Notes: generated by a model not told the origin, from the sequence alone. Shown: positions 1 to 6,204, counted from the stretch's first letter. The stretch is 15,529 bases of DNA from Clostridiaceae bacterium (GCA_904501895.1 CAJGCX010000029.1:1-15529), one strand, 5' to 3'. Made by a program: numbers and translations.

Positions 1-1
1 C

Positions 2-1585
2 GCTTCTTCTCCAGAAGGAGCAAGAGACTATCTCGTTCCAAGCAGAAAACATAAGGGTAAATTTTACGCATTACCACAAGCTCCTCAGCAGTTTAAACAG
101 CTTCTTATGGTTTCAGGCTTTGATAAATATTTCCAGATAGCACCTTGCTTCAGAGATGAAGATGCCCGTCAGGACAGATCCCCTGGGGAATTCTATCAGC
201 TTGACTTTGAAATGGCGTTTGCAACTCAGGAAGAGGTTCTTGACGTTTGTGAAGATTTGATTTACGACACATTCAAATCATTTTCTGATAAAAAGGTTAC
301 ACCTAAGCCATTCCGTAGAATCACTTATGCTGATGCTATGATGACTTACGGTTCAGATAAGCCTGACCTTCGTAACCCTCTTCTTATCTGTGATTTGACA
401 GATTTCTTTGCAGGCGTCAGCTTCCCTGCATTTAAGGGTAAGCCTGTACGTGGTATTGTTGCTGATTGTCAGGGTAAATCAAAGAAATTCTTTGAGGACT
501 CACTTAAATTTGCTACTTCAAACGAAGTTGGTCTTGGTGGTCTTGGTTATATCACACTTAAGGACGGTGTTTTTGCAGGTCCTATCGCAAAATTCTTAAG
601 CGATGCACAGAAAACAGAGATTACAGAGCTTACAGGTGTTAAAGAAGGTGAAACACTCTTCTTCATCTGTGATGAAAAGAAGAATAGCACAGAGAAAAAG
701 GCAGGTATGATTCGTACTTGGCTTGCAGGAAAAGACCAGCTTGACTTAATCAGTGACGACGCATTTGAATTCTGCTTCGTTGTTGACTTCCCAATGTATG
801 AGGACGATGAGGAAACAGGTGAAACAATCTTCACTCATAACCCATTCTCAATGCCACAGGGTGGTATGGACGCTCTCCTTACAAAGGACCCAACGGAGGT
901 TTTAGCTTATCAGTATGACCTTGTTTGTAACGGTATAGAATTGGCTTCTGGTGCTGTTCGTAACCACGATATTGACATTATGAAAAAGGCATTTGAAATC
1001 GCAGGCTATGATGAAGAAGAGCTTAAGAATCGTTTCAATGCTTTATATACAGCGTTCCAGTATGGTGCTCCTCCTCATGCAGGTATGGCACCTGGTATTG
1101 ACCGTATGGTAATGCTTCTTACTGACGAAGAAAAAATCCTTGATGTTATTGCATTCCCTCTTAACGGTAATGCACAGGATTTACTCCTTGGTGCTCCAAG
1201 TGAGGTTACAAATCAGCAGCTTGAGGATGTTCATCTTCTTGGTAACGGTAGTGCACTTGCACAGCGTCAGGCTGCAACAGGCGGTGCTTCAAAGAAGGCA
1301 AGTGGTAAGCGCTCAACCTTCTCAAATGCACAGCAGTTAAATCAGCTTTCACTTACTGAGGATGAAGAAGCAGTTATGCAGGGAATTTTCACTGCAATGA
1401 AGGAAAGCGAAGCAAAGCTTACTACAATAGATACAGAAAATGTTGAAGAAATGGTACATGTTATGCCAATGACAAACGTACTTCGTGAAGACGTAAGAGT
1501 ACAGAATTTCTCAAGAGAAAGCCTTTTAGAGGGTGCTCCTGAAAGAAACGAAGACAGCTGGCAAGTACCACGACTTGTAAAGTGA
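2..1585 (+). CDS. aspS: Aspartyl-tRNA synthetase fused to GatC (5' end missing)
   Basis: This is the C-terminal part of a bacterial-type class II aspartyl-tRNA synthetase that continues in frame into GatC. The frame is open from base 2, and the N-terminal anticodon-binding domain lies upstream of the window. Visible landmarks are the GKFYALPQAPQQFKQLLM stretch, class II motif 2 (FRDEDARQDR, about bases 152-181), the GAD insertion domain, the AGMAPGIDRMVMLL motif 3 (about 1079-1120) and the AspRS ending AQDLLLGAPSEV. The usual FPKTQ-type segment reads FPLNGN here. After the AspRS core comes a flexible linker of about 35 residues rich in Ala, Ser, Gly and Gln, then a GatC domain. The known role is attaching Asp to tRNA(Asp) and, in non-discriminating enzymes, to tRNA(Asn). 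The discriminating residues are off-window, so specificity is not visible here, but linkage to gatC/A/B suggests the non-discriminating type. The stop is TGA, and gatA starts 11 bp later. Confidence 0.95.
   Translation, partial: ASSPEGARDYLVPSRKHKGKFYALPQAPQQFKQLLMVSGFDKYFQIAPCFRDEDARQDRSPGEFYQLDFEMAFATQEEVLDVCEDLIYDTFKSFSDKKVTPKPFRRITYADAMMTYGSDKPDLRNPLLICDLTDFFAGVSFPAFKGKPVRGIVADCQGKSKKFFEDSLKFATSNEVGLGGLGYITLKDGVFAGPIAKFLSDAQKTEITELTGVKEGETLFFICDEKKNSTEKKAGMIRTWLAGKDQLDLISDDAFEFCFVVDFPMYEDDEETGETIFTHNPFSMPQGGMDALLTKDPTEVLAYQYDLVCNGIELASGAVRNHDIDIMKKAFEIAGYDEEELKNRFNALYTAFQYGAPPHAGMAPGIDRMVMLLTDEEKILDVIAFPLNGNAQDLLLGAPSEVTNQQLEDVHLLGNGSALAQRQAATGGASKKASGKRSTFSNAQQLNQLSLTEDEEAVMQGIFTAMKESEAKLTTIDTENVEEMVHVMPMTNVLREDVRVQNFSRESLLEGAPERNEDSWQVPRLVK
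1349..1582 (+). other. gatC: GatC domain at the C-terminus of AspRS
   Basis: The last 78 or so residues of the AspRS frame match GatC, the small subunit that clamps GatA and GatB together in the tRNA-dependent amidotransferase. An N-terminal helix (SLTEDEEAVMQGIF) is followed by the family signature DTENVEEMVHVMPMTNVLRED, split here as DTENVEEMVHV and MPMTNVLRED, and then by the closing APERNEDSWQVPRLV. A usual free GatC is about 95 residues, so the domain is nearly complete. No separate ribosome site or start precedes it, which makes a fused product more likely than an independent gene. Confidence 0.9.
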
Positions 1586-1596
1586 GGTGAATAGTA

Positions 1597-2778
1597 ATGA
1601 AATATTATGCAACACAAATCAGTGAAAAAGGCAATATTGCAGTTGACGATACAATCCTTGTAAAGGACGTTGTTACAACTGCAGGTTCAAAAATTCTTGA
1701 TGGCTTTAAGCCTCTTTTCAGTGCTGAAGCAGTTACTCGTCTTGAAAATAAGGGTTATGTAGTTTCAGGTAAGGCTAATGTTGGTGAATTTGGTCTTGAC
1801 CTTGTTGGTGAATTTTCTTACTATGCACCACAGGCTGAAAAATTATCAGGTGCCACAGCTTCTCTCGTTGCTGACGGTGATGTTGAAGCAGGACTCGGTG
1901 TTGATATGAATGGTTCACCAAGAAGAGCAGCAGCACTCTCTGGTGTTGACTTCTTAAAGCCAACTTACGGTACAGTATCTCGTTATGGTGTGATTTCTTG
2001 TGCTGCATCAGGTGAACAGATTGGTGTTTACGCAAAGAATGCCCAGAAAATTGCTGAAATTATGGGTGTAATTGCAGGTCACGACGATAAAGACGGCACA
2101 AGCCTTAAAAATGACAGCTATGATTATGGGGTTTCAGATGTTGAGGGCAAAAAAGTTGCTCTTAATAAGACATTGCTCAACAAGGCAGATGATGAAACGA
2201 AAGCAAAGGTAATGGCTTTTGCTGATTCTCTTCGTGCAAATGGTGTTGAGGTTACTGAAATCGAATGTGATATGTGCGAAATCGCAAATACAGCATGGCA
2301 GATTCTTATGTGTGCTGAAACATGTAACAATGTTTCTCGTTATGACGGTGTTAAGTACGGTCACCGTGCAAAGGAATACAAAAACATTGACGAATTATAT
2401 GTAAATTCAAGAACAGAGGGCTTTAACTTCCTTACAAAGGCAGTTATTCTCTATGGCTCTGATGTTCTTTCAAAGACTCGCTATAAGGATTGCTTCGACA
2501 AGTCACTTCGTGTACGTCGTGTTGTAGCAGAAGCAGTTCAGAACAAATTCAAGGAATTTGATGCAATTCTTACTCCTGCTTGCAGTAAGGTAGAATATGA
2601 GGCTTATGACATTAAGGATGCATTTGGTAAGGTATTTGAGGAAAGCGTTTTCACAGCAACAGCAAACCTTATCGGTATTCCTGCACTTGTTACAAAGGGT
2701 GTTCAGCTTTTAGGTAATCATTTCTCTGAAAGCACACTTTTAAGCCTTGCAAACAGCGTTGAAAAGGAGGGCAAATAA
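1597..2778 (+). CDS. gatA: Short, divergent GatA, amidase subunit of Asp-tRNA(Asn)/Glu-tRNA(Gln) amidotransferase
   Basis: This is an amidase-signature protein of 393 residues, against about 485 for typical GatA. GatA hydrolyses glutamine and channels ammonia to GatB. Recognisable family blocks are LKPTYGTVSRYGVIS, IAGHDDKDGTS, SRYDGVKYGHR, RTEGF, FDAILTPA and TATANLIGIPAL. The start is fixed by a GAGGTGA ribosome site at 1584-1590 and by the preceding stop. The N-terminal 50-60 residues of normal GatA are absent. The catalytic Lys is kept (K23 in ILVKD), and the nucleophile Ser is probably S107 (DMNGSPRR, usually DTGGSIRQP). The usual GGSSGGS loop reads EKLSGAT, so a gapless alignment puts Leu83 at the cis-Ser position, with Ser84 next to it. 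The segment between Lys and the nucleophile is also about 15 residues shorter than usual. The identity is secure. Whether glutaminase activity is retained cannot be told from sequence alone. Confidence 0.88.
   Translation: MKYYATQISEKGNIAVDDTILVKDVVTTAGSKILDGFKPLFSAEAVTRLENKGYVVSGKANVGEFGLDLVGEFSYYAPQAEKLSGATASLVADGDVEAGLGVDMNGSPRRAAALSGVDFLKPTYGTVSRYGVISCAASGEQIGVYAKNAQKIAEIMGVIAGHDDKDGTSLKNDSYDYGVSDVEGKKVALNKTLLNKADDETKAKVMAFADSLRANGVEVTEIECDMCEIANTAWQILMCAETCNNVSRYDGVKYGHRAKEYKNIDELYVNSRTEGFNFLTKAVILYGSDVLSKTRYKDCFDKSLRVRRVVAEAVQNKFKEFDAILTPACSKVEYEAYDIKDAFGKVFEESVFTATANLIGIPALVTKGVQLLGNHFSESTLLSLANSVEKEGK
2764..2770 (+). promoter_or_regulatory. Ribosome binding site that sets the gatB start
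   Basis: AAGGAGG lies inside the last codons of gatA, 9 bases before ATG at 2780. It favours that ATG, giving the canonical GatB start MKYELVIGLETHVEL, over the upstream in-frame ATG at 2747. Confidence 0.85.
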
Positions 2779-2779
2779 T

Positions 2780-3694
2780 ATGAAATACGAGCTTGTTATT
2801 GGTCTTGAAACTCACGTTGAATTAAGCACAGAATCAAAGATTTTCTGTTCATGTGGTGGCCACGGTAAGGGCAGTGAGCCAAACGATTGTGTTTGTCCTG
2901 CTTGTTCAGGTATGCCGGGTATGTTGCCTGTTATGAACAAAAAGGTTGTTGAGCTTGCAGTTACAGCAGGTCTTATGCTCAACTGTAACATTAACAAATA
3001 TACAACATTTGACAAGAAAAACTATTATTATCCTGACCTTCCTTGTGCATACCAGATTACACAGATTAATCATCCTATCTGTACTGACGGTTGCGTTACA
3101 CTCAAGACAAGTGAAGGCACAAGAGATGTAAGAATCAAGCAGATTCATATGGAAGAGGACGCAGGTAAACTTGTTCACAGCGGTAACTCATCATTCGTTG
3201 ACTTTAACCGTACAAGTGTTCCTCTTATCGAAATCGTTACACAGCCTGACTTCCGTAGTGCAGAAGAGGTTGTAACATACCTTAATAAGCTTAAGTCAAT
3301 GTTCCGTTCAAGTGGCATTTCTGAATGTGAAGAGGGTGCTATGCGTTGTGACGTTAACATTTCTGTTCGTCCTGAGGGAAGCACAGAATTCGGTGTTCGT
3401 ACTGAAATCAAGAATATGGCTTCATTTGAGGCTATTGAAAGAGCTATTAAGTACGAAGCACAGCGTCATATGGATGCTCTCGAATATGAAATCGAGGAGC
3501 TTGTTCAGGAAACAAGACGTTTTGACGATGTAAGTGGTAAAACATTTGCAATGAGAAACAAGGAAACTGAAGCAGATTACCGTTATTTCCCTGATGCAAA
3601 CCTTATGCCTATTATCATTGACGATGCATGGCTTGAGGAAATCAAGGCAAACAAACCAACTGCAGTTGATGAAAAGGCTGATGCTTACCGTTAG
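2780..3694 (+). CDS. gatB: GatB, N-terminal part, up to an in-frame TAG
   Basis: This part encodes the catalytic cradle of GatB, which phosphorylates Asp-tRNA(Asn) or Glu-tRNA(Gln) with ATP and amidates it with ammonia from GatA. Family landmarks are all present: ELVIGLETHVEL, the metal-binding Cys pairs CSC and CVCPAC, KNYYYPDLP, HMEEDAGK, DFNRTSVPLIEIV, GAMRCDVNISVRP, RTEIKNMASF and DYRYFPDANLMP. Translation starts at 2780, just after the gatA stop, from a strong ribosome site. After 304 codons the frame meets TAG at 3692-3694. Beyond it the same frame continues without interruption to a TAA at 4199-4201 and encodes the rest of GatB. Read through, the protein would be 473 residues, which is normal GatB length. 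The gene is therefore either split by a point change, read through, or affected by a base error. Confidence 0.92.
   Translation: MKYELVIGLETHVELSTESKIFCSCGGHGKGSEPNDCVCPACSGMPGMLPVMNKKVVELAVTAGLMLNCNINKYTTFDKKNYYYPDLPCAYQITQINHPICTDGCVTLKTSEGTRDVRIKQIHMEEDAGKLVHSGNSSFVDFNRTSVPLIEIVTQPDFRSAEEVVTYLNKLKSMFRSSGISECEEGAMRCDVNISVRPEGSTEFGVRTEIKNMASFEAIERAIKYEAQRHMDALEYEIEELVQETRRFDDVSGKTFAMRNKETEADYRYFPDANLMPIIIDDAWLEEIKANKPTAVDEKADAYR
3692..3694 (+). other. gatB: In-frame amber codon inside gatB
   Basis: The codons around the stop read Tyr-Arg-TAG-Val-Gly-Ile-Ser. Homology with GatB continues on both sides without a frame change. The corresponding part of normal GatB reads roughly RYxEEYGLS, so Glu (GAG) or Gln (CAG), each one base from TAG, are the likely ancestral codons. 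Residue 305 is close to the boundary between the cradle and the helical/YqeY-like tail. Confidence 0.9.
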
Positions 3695-3721
3695 GTAGGA
3701 ATTTCTGAAAAAGAAATTGAT

Positions 3722-4201
3722 ATGCTCATCTCTAACCACAAGATTGCAAAAATGCTTGACGATATTGTGGCTATGGGCAGTAATCCAAAGGATACTGCAA
3801 CATGGATTCTTACTGACTGTGCAGGTGTTCTCCGTAAGGATGGTAAGACACTTAATGACCTTACAATGACTGCTGAAACTCTTGCTACTATTATCAAGAT
3901 GGTTGATAGTGGTGAAATCAACAGAAATGCAGGTAAAAAGGTGCTTATCGCAGTTGTTGAGGATAACGCTGACCCTGTAGAATTTGTTAAGGCAAACGGT
4001 CTTGATAAGAAGTTTGACTCATCTGCTATTGAGGGTGTAATCGATAACGTGATTGCACAGAATGAAAAGGCAGTCCAGGACTTCAAGAGTGGTAAGGAAA
4101 AGGCTCTTATGGCTCTCTTCGGCGCTTGTATGAAGGAACTTCGTGGCGCAGGTGACCCTGCAGTAATCAAGGAACTCCTTGAAAAGAAATTAAGAGCATA
4201 A
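3722..4201 (+). CDS. gatB: GatB, C-terminal helical and YqeY-like tail part
   Basis: This is the remainder of GatB in the same frame as the part ending at the TAG. Homology actually resumes right after the stop (VGISEKEIDML), so 3722 is only the first available ATG and would give 159 residues. The protein carries the helical domain and the YqeY-like tail that holds the tRNA body: WILTDCAGVLRKDG, INRNAGKKVL and a C-terminal helix ending ELLEKKLRA. No good ribosome site lies at a normal distance from ATG 3722. AGGTAGGA at 3693-3700 is over 20 bases away, so independent translation is doubtful. If made separately, it would be a split GatB. If not, the holoenzyme loses its tRNA-binding tail. The frame shows no further stops or gaps, which suggests recent or ongoing selection. 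Confidence 0.85.
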   Translation: MLISNHKIAKMLDDIVAMGSNPKDTATWILTDCAGVLRKDGKTLNDLTMTAETLATIIKMVDSGEINRNAGKKVLIAVVEDNADPVEFVKANGLDKKFDSSAIEGVIDNVIAQNEKAVQDFKSGKEKALMALFGACMKELRGAGDPAVIKELLEKKLRA

Positions 4202-4220
4202 AACACAAAATAATATAAAT

Positions 4221-4254
4221 ATGGCGAGGTCTTCCGACTTCGCCATTATTTTTT
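4221..4254 (+). terminator. Rho-independent terminator after gatB
   Basis: Arms ATGGCGAGGTC (4221-4231) and GACTTCGCCAT (4236-4246) pair over 11 positions, with one G-U and a TTCC loop. A T-rich run follows (4247-4254). It closes the aspS-gatC/gatA/gatB operon. Confidence 0.9.
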
Positions 4255-4288
4255 GCATTCAAATTATAATTTGTCGCTGAGTAGAATT

Positions 4289-4312
4289 GTAGGGGCGATT
4301 CACGAATCGCCC
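4289..4312 (+). repeat. GTAGGG-led palindrome, copy 1
   Basis: GTAGGG is followed by GCGATTC, loop AC, GAATCGC and CC. The stem is 9 bp and perfect (4293-4301 with 4304-4312). It belongs to a three-member set in this window that shares the frame GTAGGG-N7-loop-N7'-CC. Confidence 0.85.
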
Positions 4313-4340
4313 GCATCGAGTTATCAGTAAACTTTGGAAT

Positions 4341-4364
4341 GGTCGCTTCGTGAAGCGACCCTAC
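4341..4364 (-). repeat. GTAGGG-led palindrome, copy 2, inverted
   Basis: Read on the - strand it is GTAGGG, TCGCTTC, loop AC, GAAGCGA, CC. It has the same layout and loop as copy 1. It differs from copy 1 at two stem positions, and both are compensated in the opposite arm. Confidence 0.85.
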
Positions 4365-4387
4365 ATCATACCAATTTGGTTGTAGGG
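4359..4387. repeat. Inverted repeat CCCTACA/TGTAGGG with inner palindrome
   Basis: CCCTACA (4359-4365) pairs with TGTAGGG (4381-4387). Between them sits ACCAATTTGGT (4370-4380), an odd-centred palindrome. The right arm is a further GTAGGG start that is not followed by a hairpin, so this may be a head-to-head junction of two repeat units, one of them lost. Confidence 0.6.
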
Positions 4388-4413
4388 GTAGTAAGATTTT
4401 ATATTAACCATCT

Positions 4414-4463
4414 CTCCCTCCGTCATTTTCTTACGAAAATGCCACCTCCCTCGTCAGAGGGAG
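4414..4463. repeat. Double hairpin with CTCCCTC direct repeat
   Basis: CTCCCTC occurs at 4414-4420 and 4446-4452, and its complement GAGGGAG at 4457-4463, so two alternative pairings are possible. A second hairpin, CATTTTC/GAAAATG (4424-4430 with 4435-4441), sits between the two CTCCCTC copies. It looks like a separate module inside the mosaic element. Confidence 0.65.
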
Positions 4464-4492
4464 ACATTATAATTGCAACGCAGTTCCTTCAT

Positions 4493-4520
4493 TTTGCACT
4501 TTGCGCTTTGCATTTTGCAC
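4493..4520 (+). repeat. Four tandem 7-bp repeats TTTGCAY-like
   Basis: The units TTTGCAC, TTTGCGC, TTTGCAT and TTTGCAC follow one another without gaps just before the right end of the mosaic element. Confidence 0.8.
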
Positions 4521-4652
4521 TCCCCGACAAACTCCAATTTGCATAAGACAACATACAGTACAAATCATATTATCTTGTAAGTTAGTTTTCTTTTCAAGTC
4601 ATTTCCACCAAAAAATTCTTTTAAATACACCATTAAACTGTCATTTTTATTC

Positions 4653-4681
4653 TTGAACATATATACCTCAAGTGCTAAAAT
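4653..4681 (+). promoter_or_regulatory. Sigma-A-type promoter for the antiporter gene
   Basis: TTGAAC (4653-4658) and TAAAAT (4676-4681) are separated by 17 bases, close to the TTGACA/TATAAT consensus. The likely transcript start is around 4688, leaving a leader of about 30 bases before ATG 4721. It lies just outside the mosaic repeat. Confidence 0.7.
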
Positions 4682-4720
4682 ATAACACGCTTAAATATAA
4701 TTAAATTCGAGGCGAGTTTT

Positions 4721-5992
4721 ATGGAAACATTACTTTGTTTGTCAATCTGCTTGTTTGCAGGACTTATGCTGTCACGTGTGGCAAAAATCTTCAAGCTTCC
4801 TGCTGTAACTGCATATCTTATTGCAGGTATTCTTGTAGGACCTTACGTTCTTGGTTCATTCCACATTCCAGGAATTGGATTTACAAGTATGGCGAATATT
4901 GAGGCTTATGACATTATTCCTGATGTGGCACTTGGTTTTATCGCATTTTCAATCGGTAACGAGTTCAGACTTTCTCAGCTTAAGCAAATCGGTAAACAGG
5001 CTACTGTAATCGGTATTTTTCAGGCTTTAGTAGCTTGTCTTTTAGTTGACGCTGCTTTGATTGCAGTTCACTTTATTGCACCTGATAAGCTTTCATTACC
5101 TGCTGCTATTGTTCTTGGTGCTGTTGCAACTGCAACTGCTCCTGCTGCAACACTTATGGTTGTTAAGCAGTATAAGGCAAAAGGTCCTCTTACAAGTCTT
5201 CTCCTTCCGATTGTTGCTCTTGACGACGCTGTGGGTCTTATTGTATTTGCAGTTTCATTTGGTGTTGCAAAGGCACTTATCGTCGGTGGCGTGGATGTAG
5301 TTTCAATTATTGTTGAACCACTTCTTGAGGTTGTTTTATCTCTTGTGCTTGGTGCAGTGCTTGGTTATGCATTCAATTTCTGCGAAAAATTCTTCCATTC
5401 AAGGTCAAAGCGTCTTGCAATGTCAGTAACATTTATTTTCCTTGCAGTTTCATTGTCAATGCTTAAGTTTGAAATCGGTGGAGTGCACATTGCATTCTCA
5501 TCATTGTTGACTTGTATGATGCTCGGTACAATCTTCTGTAACATCTGTGATTTTTCAGAAGAGCTTATGGACAGAGTTGACCGTTGGACAGCACCATTAT
5601 TGATTTTGTTCTTCGTAATCAGTGGTGCAGAGCTTGAATTGTCAATCTTCAAGGATGCAGGAATTGTTCTTATTGGTGTTATTTATATTATCTTCAGATG
5701 CCTCGGTAAGTATTTCGGTGCATCAATCAGCGCAAAGGCAACAAAATGTGATAAGAATATTGTAAAATATCTCGGTATCACTCTTTTCCCACAGGCAGGT
5801 GTTGCTCTCGGTATGGCAATCAAGGCTCACGAATTGGGTGAAGAGGGTGCTATCGTTGCAAATATCACTCTTTTTGCAGTTCTCATTTACGAAATTATAG
5901 GACCATTCCTTACAAAGATTTCACTTCTTAAGGCAGGCGAAATTAACCCTGAAGAAAAGGTTAGTGCCCGTGGAGAAAGTGTAAAATCATAA
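4721..5992 (+). CDS. Cation:proton antiporter (CPA2/KefB-type membrane domain)
   Basis: This is a polytopic inner-membrane protein of 423 residues, with hydrophobic segments along nearly its whole length. It matches the Na+(K+)/H+ exchanger fold: an N-terminal LPAVTAYLIAGILVGPYVLG block, GFIAFSIGNEF, then the core GAVATATAPAATLMVVKQYKAKG split by a short loop from VALDDAVGL. The paired Asp168-Asp169 correspond to the DD ion-binding motif known from NapA/CPA2 exchangers. The late FPQAGVALGMAIKAHELG segment is also typical. The C-terminus is a short tail, and there is no TrkA-N nucleotide-binding domain of the KefB/KefC kind. The likely role is pH and monovalent-cation homeostasis. Na+ versus K+ specificity cannot be told from sequence. 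A weak GAGGCGAG ribosome site precedes ATG 4721. The gene is monocistronic, with its own promoter and terminator. Confidence 0.88.
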   Translation: METLLCLSICLFAGLMLSRVAKIFKLPAVTAYLIAGILVGPYVLGSFHIPGIGFTSMANIEAYDIIPDVALGFIAFSIGNEFRLSQLKQIGKQATVIGIFQALVACLLVDAALIAVHFIAPDKLSLPAAIVLGAVATATAPAATLMVVKQYKAKGPLTSLLLPIVALDDAVGLIVFAVSFGVAKALIVGGVDVVSIIVEPLLEVVLSLVLGAVLGYAFNFCEKFFHSRSKRLAMSVTFIFLAVSLSMLKFEIGGVHIAFSSLLTCMMLGTIFCNICDFSEELMDRVDRWTAPLLILFFVISGAELELSIFKDAGIVLIGVIYIIFRCLGKYFGASISAKATKCDKNIVKYLGITLFPQAGVALGMAIKAHELGEEGAIVANITLFAVLIYEIIGPFLTKISLLKAGEINPEEKVSARGESVKS

Positions 5993-6012
5993 ATTAATAT
6001 GTACATACATAG

Positions 6013-6050
6013 ATGGCTTTAACATTCAGGTTAAAGCCATTTTTTATTTT
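6013..6050 (+). terminator. Rho-independent terminator after the antiporter gene
   Basis: ATGGCTTTAAC (6013-6023) pairs perfectly with GTTAAAGCCAT (6030-6040) around a 6-base loop. It is followed by TTTTTATTTT. Confidence 0.92.
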
Positions 6051-6131
6051 TAAAAATCAAAGATGATAACGCTTTAATTTAAATAAATTTATTCAAAATA
6101 TCTTCATAAAATATTAAAAAATATCTATTAA

Positions 6132-6160
6132 TTTTAAGAAATATATGGTATCATTATATT
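6132..6160 (+). promoter_or_regulatory. Possible promoter upstream of nadB
   Basis: TTTTAA (6132-6137) and TATATT (6155-6160) have a 17-base spacing, about 45 bases before ATG 6205. The whole stretch 6046-6180 is extremely AT-rich and offers other matches (for example TTCATA-17-TATTAA just upstream), so the exact site is uncertain. No clear NAD-repressor operator was recognised. Confidence 0.3.
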
Positions 6161-6204
6161 TGTATAAGTATATATATTCATTTTTGAAAGAAGATGAAAT
6201 TTTA

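Larger units (their letters stand above)
4261..4540. repeat. MITE-like mosaic repeat with imperfect terminal inverted repeats
   Basis: The left end is AAATTATAATTTGTCG (4261-4276). The right end CGACAAACTCCAATTT (4525-4540) is its inverted match at 13 of 16 positions. Between them lie several perfect hairpins and a short tandem repeat, and no protein. Both end motifs recur in the same orientation near 15395-15503, so this is a dispersed family. No target-site duplication is obvious. The small open frame at 4334-4546 is made of repeat sequence and is not called as a gene. The element occupies most of the 519-bp gap between gatB and the antiporter. Confidence 0.65.

Noticed and set aside
2747..2779. 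Upstream ATG 2747 for gatB
   Set aside because: It overlaps gatA and precedes the AAGGAGG site that clearly serves ATG 2780, where GatB homology begins.
3691..4206. Long open frame (171 codons) on the - strand opposite the 3' part of gatB
   Set aside because: It is a shadow of gatB: the + strand shows clear GatB homology, while the - strand product is a low-complexity Ser/Ala/Leu-rich sequence without a ribosome site.
4289..4364. A small CRISPR array
   Set aside because: The hairpins are in opposite orientation, are not separated by regular unique spacers and have different stem sequences. No cas gene is near.
4334..4546. Open frame of 70 codons in the gatB-antiporter spacer
   Set aside because: It is built of palindromic repeats and the TTTGC tandem, has no ribosome site, and its peptide shows no protein-like pattern.
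4202..4720. Riboswitch or T-box leader for the antiporter gene
   Set aside because: The hairpins lie upstream of the best promoter (4653-4681), so they would not be in its transcript. No known riboswitch core or T-box motif was recognised.
6145..6204. N-terminal extension of NadB from ATG 6145
   Set aside because: The extra 20 residues come from AT-rich upstream DNA. The family's FAD-binding start fits ATG 6205, and the extension has no ribosome site.
6046..6204. NAD-responsive operator or riboswitch before nadB
   Set aside because: The region is almost pure A/T. No convincing NiaR/NrtR-type palindrome or conserved RNA element could be identified by eye.
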